A DNA stretch of 64,000 bases from Nothopassalora personata (Eukaryota > Ascomycota > Dothideomycetes > Mycosphaerellales > Mycosphaerellaceae), in NCBI GenBank assembly GCA_033816765.1, contig CM066295.1, forward strand, positions 3,100,001-3,164,000, read 5' to 3'. The position numbers and the translations under genes are program-made. Shown in pieces: positions 55,418 to 64,000 of the stretch; the first letter of the stretch is position 1; every line of letters starts with the position of its first letter. The notes under the pieces were generated by a model that worked only from the letters and a program-made list of their open reading frames with translations, was not told the DNA's origin and did no database searches.

Positions 55418-56668
55418 ATGGCCATCTACATCGCCGCCCAAGCCCTCTTCGACGGCCTCGACACAGTCCCCTACCTCACCCGCCTCCTCAAAACTCTCCC
55501 CTGGCTGCTACTCCTCTGGCTGCTGAAAACCTACTTCCAAGGCGCCCGCAACCTCTCCGAACGCAACATGCACGGCAAAGTCATCATCGTCACCGGCGGT
55601 ACTTCCGGAATCGGTGAAGCGACAGTGCGCGCTCTGGCCACGAGGGGTGCGCAGATTGTGTTGTTGACACAGCATGCGTTATCAGATCCGTTCATTGTGG
55701 ATTTTGTGGAAGATATGAGGCACGAGACCAATAATGAGCTTATTACGGCGGAACAGGTGGATTTGAGGAGTTTGTGGAGTGTGAGGAGGTTTGCGACGAG
55801 GTGGGTTGATAATGCGCCGCCGAGGCGATTGGATATGGTGGTGCTGTGTGGGGGAACGTTGACGCCGAGGGGGAGGAGGGACGTCGAGAGCACGAGTGAA
55901 GGGGTGGAGGTGAATTGGCAGGTGAATTATTTGGCGAATTTTCATTTGTTGAGCATTCTCTCCCCAGCTCTGCGAGCGCAGCCTCCGGACCGGGATGTGC
56001 GGGTGCTCTTTGGGACGTGTGGGAGTTATTTGGGTGGGGATTTGGAGGGTCTGATGGATACGAAGAAAGAGCAGGGGAAGAAGGGTTTCAGTGCTGGTAG
56101 TGCATATGCGACGAGTAAACTCGCTCTCACGACTTTTGCGCTGGCGTTTCAGAAACATTTGAGTTCATACAAGAGGCCGGACAAGGCGCCGATGATGGCG
56201 AAAGTTATACTGGTGGATCCTGGATTCTGTCGGACCCCGGGCACGAGACGGTGGCTGAGCTTTGGGTCGCTGGTCGGTCTACTTATCTACCTTGTCACAT
56301 ACCCACTCTGGCTCCTCATCCTCAAGGCACCAGAGATGGGAGCGCAGAGCTTTTTGTACGCATCGATGGAGGAGAAGTTTGCAAGAGGGGAGGGTGGTGT
56401 GTTGATCAAGGAATGCAAGGAACGGGAGTTTTTGAGGAAGGATGTGGAGGATGAGGCTGTGCAGAAGAAGTTGTGGGAGTATAGTGAGCAGATGGTGCAG
56501 GAGGCGGAGAAGAGAGGTGCGGCGGAGAGGGCGAGGGTCAAGAAGGAGGCGGAGGAGAGAAAGGATGAAGAGGAGGCGGTGAGGCAGATGAATGAGTATA
56601 AGGAGAAGGTTGGCAAGAAGGATGGGCAGAAGAAGGAGGGGGGTCGGAGGAGTAAGAAGGCGGGATGA
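55418..56668 (+). CDS. membrane-anchored short-chain dehydrogenase/reductase
   Basis: A 416-residue frame from the ATG in CACAATGGC. An N-terminal hydrophobic segment (TLPWLLLLWLLKTYF, about 27-41) precedes the SDR cofactor motif VTGGTSGIGEAT (about 57-68). Asn of the active site lies in NWQVNYLANF and the catalytic Y-x3-K is in SAYATSKLAL (about 229-233). A second hydrophobic segment (about 285-305) is followed by a 70-residue highly charged, probably coiled-coil tail ending RRSKKAG. This layout fits an ER or lipid-droplet SDR of the retinol-dehydrogenase-like group. Substrate unknown. A longer frame starting at 55319 is in the leader and less likely. Confidence 0.88.
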   Translation: MAIYIAAQALFDGLDTVPYLTRLLKTLPWLLLLWLLKTYFQGARNLSERNMHGKVIIVTGGTSGIGEATVRALATRGAQIVLLTQHALSDPFIVDFVEDMRHETNNELITAEQVDLRSLWSVRRFATRWVDNAPPRRLDMVVLCGGTLTPRGRRDVESTSEGVEVNWQVNYLANFHLLSILSPALRAQPPDRDVRVLFGTCGSYLGGDLEGLMDTKKEQGKKGFSAGSAYATSKLALTTFALAFQKHLSSYKRPDKAPMMAKVILVDPGFCRTPGTRRWLSFGSLVGLLIYLVTYPLWLLILKAPEMGAQSFLYASMEEKFARGEGGVLIKECKEREFLRKDVEDEAVQKKLWEYSEQMVQEAEKRGAAERARVKKEAEERKDEEEAVRQMNEYKEKVGKKDGQKKEGGRRSKKAG

Positions 56669-58849
56669 GAGGTGGATGTGGCATAAGGAAATAATACAGC
56701 AAATCAGCAGTCTCGAATCAAGACACAGCAGCCTATTTCGCGGCGAGGCAAGCCGTCAGATGCTACGGCAGCTCTACCAACAATAGCAGTCCTTCCGTGC
56801 GGAAGCGCTCGGATCCACACGGGCATCGCTCGCCAACAGCCCGTACACTAGCAAGACACCGAATACGACCTTCGAGTCGGCCCGAGTATGCCGCAATGTA
56901 CGTATAGGGCAAGTTTACCGTACAGCGGACACAAATGCTGCGACATACGTACAAGCAGATGGGTAATACATGTGTATACGGTCGGTATAGCGTACCTACG
57001 GCATCGCTACAGCTTCGTCAATCGCACATATACGACCCTGATTCAAAGTCCACCATGTGCAACGATGCGCCAACAAGATCTTCGAACCCCGTCCTGAACC
57101 CAGAGCACCTTCGGCGTCATGGGAGCCGCAGTCTTCACAGCAATGCGTCAAGCCTCGTCCGGCATCTGCTTTCAAGGTCTCAAGAGGGTGTCCAAGGAAA
57201 ACGTGCATTCCGTGCAGGGTGTGTTTCGGTGGATGCTATGTACTCTGCGATCGATCTTGACATTTTGCAGGAGTATGTAGCTAGCTCTACAAGCGGAGCG
57301 TAAACGCCGATACGAGCAAGAGCTGACAGAGAAAGTGCAATCTGTACGCACGTGCGCCTCTGCCTAGATTTCTCGGGAGTATGGGTATGATCAAGATGAT
57401 ACTGGACTTCAGCGTTGATTAATCCACGCACCTCTTCGCGGTGGAACAGAAGGTTGTCGCCAGTCCTGTGGGGAGCGGCGTATGCTGGACAGACGGCATT
57501 GGCAACACTATGGATGTGCGAGGGGTGTATTGTGCGGTAGTGTTGCCGGATGGGGGGGGGGGGGGGTTGTTTCGAAGATCTTGCTGGCATTTGGGTTGAA
57601 GTTGACGTAGGAGGTAGCGTTTGGGCAAGGTAGCGGAATCACCGCATAGCATCCAGGCAAGATATCGAAGAGCAGGATCACCCCACAGACCTCAAACCGC
57701 TCGACGGGGCCCAGCTACCGTTTAGTCCAGAAGTCGAAGCAGTCTTGTGGGCGCTTACAGAACGAGAACCAACCGTTTCGGTGATATACGCACTATCTCG
57801 GCCTTATTCCAGTAATTTGCAACTGTCCCGGCCTTGTGTCATCTTCGTTCCATAGCGCGCTTTTACCGCTTGGACGTCGGCCATGTTGCCAGCATGCTTT
57901 ACACCTTCACATCCATATACCCACGTGCTCGCGCTCTACGACAGGGCGTTCACTATCAGCATGCCTCACGCGATCACGGCCATATGGACACGTTCTCGTA
58001 CCACGGAGGGTTGCGCGCGAGGATTTCGACGTTTGTGCACGGGCGATGGCCTACCTGAGGGCTTTTGGCTCTTTCAATCTGCTTCCGGTGAATTACTCCC
58101 ATAGGGACAATTGTGTCGTTTATTGAGCGACCGGAGCTCCTCGCGTGCCCGCGAACACCATAGGCGTGATTCCAGACACAACTAAGAGCATTGTGACTAG
58201 GGGCCGGGCCACGCTAGTATCACGATCTAGAAGAATGACCTGGTAAATATCTACTTCGGCCCGACGTACGAGTTCCACGACCTATATCCAGCTAAAGTAA
58301 GACTGGAAAGATCTAGCAGACGACATATTCTGGGTGAAACGTGTTGGGTCTAGTAATCGGCTGGTATCTGCCACGGTCGTCAGTGTCCCTCCCGATAGCT
58401 TGGCACATGTCGTGCGGTACTAGAACGATAGCAACAAGACCCAGCAGTCCGAGTTGCCTGCGCGGATCGTGAAGACGTGCGCTCCAGAGAGTGCTCAAAA
58501 CCGGGTCGTTCGCTTCCGACACGATTTACGGGACCTTTGGCTAGCTGGCCAGACAAGCACCGTACCATGAAACACATTTTGCTACATACAGAATTTCAAC
58601 CCTGGCGGGACTCTGGTCTCCGCCAAACTCGATGACTGCAGGATCGTTGGCAGCCAAAACAGTCCCTTTTTACTTCACTTGCTTTACATTGGTGCAAAGC
58701 GGGCAGAAGAGCCCAAGCTTGTCTACAGTGGCAATGCCGTGAGCGTAGGAGATATCCAGCTCCAGATTTTGGCAACTCCTGGCACTGATAGAACTTCTAG
58801 CAGTTCCGAAGGAATAAGATATATAGCATATGACGCGGATTCGCTGGCT
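56669..58849. other. intergenic; 15-G homopolymer
   Basis: 2.2 kb with only short frames and no domain. A run of 15 G at 57552-57566 is the only striking feature; a minus-strand frame across it merely encodes polyproline. Confidence 0.45.
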
Positions 58850-59440
58850 CATCGATGTAGGATACTCTAACTCGGGTCTGGAAAATGTTGCTACACAGGC
58901 CGCAACAGTGCATAGCAGTGAAGGCCAACGGTACAGCACATCCCAATGATTACCCTCGTCATAATCAATATCCTCTTTCCGATTCTCTCGAAGCTAGAAG
59001 TAATGTAGTTGTTCAGAACAGAGTTTTGTTGTCTAAAATCCAACTTACACCCGTCCGCATGGCTGTACGTTCCAGAAGTATGACCAGTCTCAGTTCCACC
59101 CGTAATCTCCAATTCAAGACAATATGCGCCTTGCAAGGTAATGGCTCCATCGACCGTTCCAGAAAGTATGCCGTCATACGAAGTGCAGCGCCCATTCGTG
59201 CGATCTGTGCAGCCGCCGGGAGATACTGCCGAGATGCCAGCATTTGTAAAGTGACGCGCTGCTTTGGACTCAGATAAGAGGGGGAGGGGGGCGCCTGTGG
59301 TCGAGAGGCGTGGCGGATGCAGTTGTGGTGAAGAGAGTCGTCAGGACCGTATTGGAGAGAGTGGTGAGCTGAAGGGGGATTTCGGGCTTGAGAGTCAGTG
59401 GGGTGGTGCAGTGGACCTGCCTTCATTGAGGTGGTCCTGG
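58850..59440 (-). pseudogene. M15-peptidase-like small secreted protein, pseudogene
   Basis: Minus strand: a hydrophobic Ala/Thr-rich leader (about 59,400-59,330) precedes ARHFTNAGISAVSPGGCTDR, TNGRCTSYDGIL, ITGGTETGHTSGTYSH and LNNYITSSFERIG, then, in another frame, YDEGNHWDVLY. The order GGC-DR-N-RCTS / TGGTE-GH-SGTYSH / EGNHWD is the signature of a fungal secreted family resembling D-Ala-D-Ala-type carboxypeptidases. At least two frame changes, one after the leader and one before DEGNHWD, and a small deletion break it. Confidence 0.7.
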
Positions 59441-59895
59441 TGGAGTTGCTGGTTTGGATGGTCGGATGTATGGTCAAAGGAAGGTATTGGAGGAGGAGAT
59501 GTCTTGACGTGCGTTCTCCTCGATGTACAACTTCAAGAACGATTTACCGGACGTGGAAGGTTGCATCTGCATAGCAGCAGCCAAGGACCGAACGCATGTC
59601 CTCGGTTATTCATATTAGCCCTCTCCCCTATCGCCGTGCCATAGAGTAAATATGAGCTTTGATCTGCGTCAAGCTGCATTGCCAAGCAGTGCTTGGTACA
59701 CCAAGTGGCTCTAGAGGTCTTCATGGTCGACCTCATCTGTCATATGAGACATATCAGTGGCCATTATCATTCGCGACGGATTTCGTGCGTTTGTGATATG
59801 GTGAAGTAGATTGGTGCGCATCGGTGGGCGAAGCAAAGGTCGCTGCCGTCTTGGTAGTGACCTGCCGAGAACTCCCAAGTAAGAGGCGTACACTA

Positions 59896-61723
59896 AAGTG
59901 TTTGATAAGCATGTGAATCAGATAGGCATGTGCATCAACTTTACGAGGTGGATAACTTTGATTCTTGATATCTTATGCTATAAGTGTCAGAACTACCTCA
60001 AAGATGGATTAATTAAATGCTCAGAAGTTACTCTATCTAATAGATAACCTCTTGAGTTGTGTCCTTGTATACTACACTTGCTGCAGGTTGGTTTAGCTCT
60101 TAGCTGTTTCTCAATCTGACTAACTAACTCTATTACTATTTAAGCCTATGACTAAGCTATGTCTCTAGCAGCTAATTCATTAGTGTTAAGTCTAAGAGTA
60201 AGCTTGATTTTCTTCCTTAGTGCCCTATAAGACTGTAATTCTTCAATTATAGTCTTTATATTGTTATGTTCAGCCTAGAGTAATGTTATAGCAGCCTATA
60301 ACCTTTTGAACCCTCTTGACAACCTGTCTACTGCCTTAAGGATTGAAGTTGGTGAGCTATTCTAATAATTTATAACCCTAGCCTTAATCTTGCTTGTTTG
60401 CCTCTTAACCTGCCTTGGATTCTAAGGGGTATTCTACGTGTCTAATAAACAAGGTAGTAGTAGAGTTAGTGTTTTGTAACGTAGTATTAGCTTGGACAAC
60501 ATAGCCTCTAGATCTAATAGCAATAAATCTAAGCCTCTAAAGGCTGCCTTAATGTTCTAAGAAGTAAATGCAGCCTTATAGGCAGGCCTAAGTTGTAGTA
60601 AGAAGTCTTCCTTAATTAAGAAGTGATATCCAACTATGCTAAGCCTTTGGATTCTAGCTAAATATGCCTTCTTTAATAGACCAAAACAGCCAATATCTAA
60701 AGGCTGTAATAAATGAGAAGAGTATGCAGGCATATAGAGGGTAATAATGCCTTGTTCCTTACAGAATAACTCAAACTCTAGTGTTATATAGCTGTTATAG
60801 CTATCTAGAATTAAGAGCCTCTTCTAACCAATAGTTCTGTGCTTAGTATAGTTATCAAAGTGCTGAATCTGTGCTATTCTATAGTTATAGGAAGTCTAGC
60901 CTTTAGGACTAACTCTAAGCCTCTAGTTTGTTAGTAGGTGTTTGAACTAGGCTCTGTTTATTTCCTTGCTAGAGAAGATAATATATAGAGGCACTAACTA
61001 GCCTTCTGCATTAACACAGGCAATAACAGTATGCCACTACGTTGAATTAGAAACTAAGGCCTTAGGTCGTTGCCTACGCTCTATAGCAGTTACAACCCTA
61101 GTATTCTTACTATGTCTAAGCCTGAATCCACTCTCGTCAAAGTTGTAAATGTCGTGTTGTGTAATTCTATAGAAGGCTATTATGTTATAAACGAGCCTAA
61201 ACTACTCTAAGATAACCTCTAGGTCCTTATTCTTTGCCCTTTGGCTTAATAACCTCCGTGATAGCCTTGTTTCTAAGCCTGGATAACGATTGACAAAGTT
61301 ATAAGCCTATCTTTAGCCAACTTCTTGTCTATTCCGTGCCTTGGTTATTGAGGACGCCTAGCTTCTAATTACAGCCTGTGTTGGCGAGTAACTACGTAAA
61401 TCTAGGTCTAGAATCTTCTAATAAACTACCTCCTCTTTAACCGGAGTTAAGGCTCTGTTCGTTGGCGGTGTACTAGTCTTTGGAGCCGTACTATGGAGTC
61501 TGCGGTTAACGGTAGAATATTTGACTCCGTAGGCGGCTACAGCGCGTCGTACGCTTGGAAAACGACCTGACAGGTAATCGCGAACAGCATTCTGAATACA
61601 CTCTTCGTTTGGAGGTGCTATCGCGTAGAATGGTGGAATAATAGAGGCGTTTAGTAGTAGTGGTAGATACGAGATAGAAGTTGATGCACATGCCTATCTG
61701 ATTCACATGCTTATCAAACACGT
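59896..61723 (-). mobile_element. RIPped pogo/Fot1-type Tc1-mariner transposon
   Basis: 1828 bp with inverted terminal repeats of about 45 bp (A-A/C-GTGTTTGATAAGCATGTG...) and TA at both borders (59894-59895, 61724-61725). On the minus strand a stop-interrupted transposase is readable: a psq-like HTH (DYLSGRFPSVRRAVAAYGV), a CENP-B-type segment (YNFVNRYPGLETRL), then the catalytic DDE parts YNFDESGFRL, LLILDSYNSYIT (His positions turned to Tyr) and LLQPLDIGCFGLLK, and a C-terminal zinc-knuckle-like CSKCSIQGH. TAG/TAA replace CAG, CAA and TGG codons, as RIP does. Inactive. Confidence 0.88.
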
Positions 61724-62022
61724 TAGCGTTAGTTCCCTGAGCTGTGAAAGTCAAAAATCTCCAAGCGGTGCATCCATCCTTGTAGCCGGCAGATCGCAAC
61801 TGGATTTCGACGACAGCGCAGATAATCCTGCTATAGCGTCGCAGAGCCCTCGCGGCAGACTGTAAATTCTGTGCTCCGTACAGGAGCGACCATCGATGGC
61901 AGTGTTGCGCCTGCCGCTGGACTGGGCAAGATGTACGTACATCCGACAGTACTTGCAGACACAGTGAAGTGCTGGCACGCGCCTTAAGCTAAAGAGCTGG
62001 AGATACGGGTGAGATTTCTAGC
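61724..62022. other. flank of the pogo element, possible gene relic
   Basis: On the minus strand SASTVGCTYILPSPAAGATL is legible but without context. No gene supported. Confidence 0.3.
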
Positions 62023-63009
62023 TCACATGGCCAGCCAGGGGTCGGCTAGCTTCGCCAGTGCATCGTGCAGGGCTTCATCAGTGCCCGCTTCAAAGGCCCG
62101 GGCGTGCTGTACTTCTGGATTGTGTCCAACGAAGGGTAGATAGTCTGGCTGGCAAAAAGTTTCTGGTCTCGGCATCTTTCCGGCCTAAAAATACTTGCGA
62201 ACATGCTTTGCTGTGCACGTCGAAGGCATAGCATGAGAAGAATGGCCTTGGGAATCCTGCTGCAGCACGACCGAGCCAGAAAACAGCTTCGACACCTTTC
62301 TCGCATTCGCAATAGGCGTCACGGTATTATCCGTGTTGCCAATGATCAGCAGAGGATGTGCAGTCGTTACAGTGACCTCGAAGTTGTATTCCCAGGCTGG
62401 CTGCTCTTTGATCCCAATACACGACATCCGGTGCCGTGCCCATCTAGGACTGAACCATTCGCTCTGCTGCTGCAGCTTCTGATAGTAGCTCTTGAACTCT
62501 TCCTTGGTGATATCTTGCTGTCGATACGGCGCGCTGTCCATGCATTCGATGACTGGTGTAGGACCAAGAAGGCCGAAGTATCTCTGCGGAAAGCAGCCCT
62601 GCTCAGAGTGGCGACAAGAGGCAAGGGAAGCGGCTACATCAAGCTGGGCTTCTTTGCTGGCCGCAATATCGCTGACATTGCCTTGCTGAAGCTTGTCGAG
62701 TAGGTCAAAGAATTTTTCTGCGGCAGCGTGTGGGAATGCCATCGCGTCGATGGCTCTGAGGTAGAAGTCATCAAAGGTTACTACCATCGGGTCTGCTTTC
62801 CCCTGATGTGAGGCAACGGTTAGGTCAGCTCAAGGCCGCATCTTTAGCGATATGAGTGAGCCTGCGCTGCTCCATGAGAAGGCGTTGTCGGTGTCGTGAT
62901 AGCTTTTGTGCAGGTCACCGTTCTGAGAAGATGCCAAGACTGGCTCTGGTGCAATAAGACTTAGCACGGCGATAGCAAGGAAGCACGTGGTCGTTGCCCT
63001 GCGATCCAT
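62023..63009 (-). pseudogene. TAP-like alpha/beta hydrolase pseudogene with internal deletion
   Basis: ATG at 63009 starts a signal peptide (MDRRATTTCFLAIAVLSLIA...VLA) followed by AFSWSS, as in secreted TAP-family hydrolases. The frame then hits a stop, and the catalytic core with its GxSxG serine elbow is absent. From about 62,787 the C-terminal TAP-like domain is readable: YFGLLGPTPVIECMDSAP, AHPLLIIGNTDNTVTPIANA, ARKVSKLFSGSVVLQQDSQG and HSSHAMPSTCTAKHVRKYF. A TAG follows where the family has Gln (KYF-Q-AGKMP), and the frame continues to TGA at 62023. The gene therefore lost its active site and gained a stop. Functional relatives are secreted peptidases or esterases. Confidence 0.78.
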
Positions 63010-63139
63010 TACACTGCAATGCTCCTTTTACGTGGAAGAGAGACGGGGAGAAGAATCGATGTTTTGACATGACGTCGACGCGTTACACTCCGAGTGACCA
63101 CCGAGTAATCTCCCCTGGTGCCCTAGAAGTGGTAGTATC

Positions 63140-63270
63140 TCAATATTCACATTCGAGGTGTCGACATTCGAGGTGTCTACAATCCACGTAACGAGGTGTC
63201 TACAATCCACGTATCGAGGTGTCCACATTCGAGGTCTCTACATTCGAGGTATCTATAATCGACATTCGAC
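63140..63270. repeat. imperfect 21-22-bp tandem repeat, CATTCGAGGTGTCTA units
   Basis: About six units of TCGAGGTGTC(T/G)ACATTCG with CAATCCACGTA variants, between the hydrolase pseudogene and the hairpin at 63271. Confidence 0.85.
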
Positions 63271-63338
63271 ATGCCGTGAACATACTAGGAGCCGCTAAAA
63301 CTGGCCAATATTAGCTGCTCCTAGTATGTTCACGGCAT
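63271..63338. repeat. 68-bp hairpin with 22-bp perfect arms
   Basis: ATGCCGTGAACATACTAGGA-GC, a 24-nt loop, then the exact reverse complement. It marks the switch from normal to RIP-biased sequence, so it may be the terminal palindrome of the element to its right. Confidence 0.85.
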
Positions 63339-63493
63339 AGTCATCCACATTATGTAACTAGATAGGACCTCGAATCTTAGTAATAATAATAACCTCTTTA
63401 CACGCCTATCCCTCTTTACACGACTATTACCGTTTACGAGCACCCGCACAGTAGTAGCGACCTACGAGAACACGAACACAACACATCGCTACT

Positions 63494-64000
63494 ATGCCTA
63501 TCGTCGCTAGCGTCCGCGGAAAGCTACCTATTAACCTCGAGCCATTTCGCGAAGAAATCGCTAACCTACTCCCCTACCGTACCTATCGCGATATTATCCT
63601 ATATCTACGCTACAATTGCGGCGCCTATATTACCCTACCTACCCTAAAGCGTAGACTCGAGTAATGGGGTATAAGTAAACTAAACATACGTACTAAGTTC
63701 GATAAATGGTAGGAAGCGCGACTACGTAGAAAGATCGAATATAACTTCTAGAGGTACTCTACGCTTAGTAATAGGACTATAGTAAGGATGCTATAGTAGG
63801 ATAGCTACACGGTAACGCTTAGGCAATACCGTCGTCTACGTAAGTCAATAGGCCTACTGCGACGTATACTACTAGAGAATAAGGAGGAAATTAAAGCTAC
63901 TATACGCGACACCCTTAAGGTAGTAATGTCGTCCGGTATAACATATAATAGTGGGTATCGTGCTATTGCGAACTACCTTCGTAGGAATAATCGATTCATT
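63494..64000 (+). pseudogene. RIPped Clr5-like/integrase-type transposase, copy 2 (runs off window)
   Basis: From ATG (MPIVASVRGKLPINLEPF) the frame reads YRTYRDIILYLRYNCGAYIT, LPTLKRRLE-stop-WGISK, NIRTKFDKW, RLRRKIEYNF, LRQYRRLRKSIGLLRRILLE and GYRAIANYLRRNNRFI, interrupted by TAG codons at Gln/Trp positions. The HTH-like PTLKRRLEQWG segment resembles Clr5 domains, and the GYR-AI motif precedes integrase cores in fungal transposons. The catalytic part lies beyond the window. It matches 39795-40320 residue for residue in many places. Inactive. Confidence 0.65.

Noticed and set aside
57180..57590. 136-codon minus-strand frame with polyproline
   Set aside because: The proline run is the translation of the G15 homopolymer; no other support.
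1..64000. tRNA, rRNA, CRISPR arrays, telomeric TTAGGG repeats
   Set aside because: None seen by eye on either strand; a covariance-model search would be needed for tRNAs. CRISPR is not expected in a fungus.

Overview
The window is nuclear DNA of a filamentous ascomycete. Coding genes have short GT-AG introns (about 50-150 bp), the proteins are ascomycete types (HET-domain proteins, Ost4, Tma46, peroxisomal Lon), and repeats carry heavy RIP (repeat-induced point mutation): CpA/TpG are replaced by TpA while CpG is kept. A Dothideomycete of the Mycosphaerella/Capnodiales kind is my best guess; that is inference from protein flavour, not a database result.

Layout. 1-1000: two degenerate tandem copies of an unknown gene. 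1916-9327: a housekeeping block with TMA46 (-), OST4 (+), a four-AT-hook C2H2 chromatin protein (-) and RPL26 (+, three exons with a 20-nt middle exon). 10298-14598: a graveyard of minus-strand pseudogenes (two F-box/2EXR-like genes and a sodium:neurotransmitter-type symporter). 15076-19682: a HET-domain gene and peroxisomal Lon protease (C-terminal SRL).

19932-40716 is a 20.8-kb transposon island closed at both ends by the same ~255-bp sequence in inverted orientation, each arm holding an 8-bp minisatellite and a long palindrome. Inside, a RIP-destroyed Ty3/gypsy element (about 26.2-39.2 kb, + strand) is split by two solo LTRs (target duplications CTACT and CGTAA) and by a complete, un-RIPped chromovirus (29330-36745, - strand, identical 161-bp LTRs, target duplication GTTTG). 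The left part (20.2-26 kb) is heavily RIPped unknown repeat DNA that includes a stretch encoding a clear histone H3 N-tail mimic. A RIPped Clr5/integrase-type transposon fragment lies at 39.8-40.3 kb; a second copy runs off the right end of the window.

40912-64000: a HET gene with two SH3 domains directly beside the island, a frame-disrupted unknown gene, a 2EXR protein, an MFS pseudogene, then another housekeeping block (YRA1/ALY-type mRNA export factor with a 700-bp intron, an aldehyde dehydrogenase, a membrane-anchored SDR). The last 6 kb holds a broken M15-like secreted protein gene, a RIPped pogo/Fot1-type transposon (59896-61723, TA target), a TAP-like hydrolase pseudogene lacking its catalytic core, tandem repeats and the second RIPped integrase-type element.

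Together, conserved housekeeping islands alternate with repeat-rich, fast-evolving compartments. Pseudogenes near the repeats carry stops that fit C-to-T changes, whereas the chromovirus and solo LTRs are clean, so they appear to have arrived after RIP of the surrounding elements or to have escaped it.
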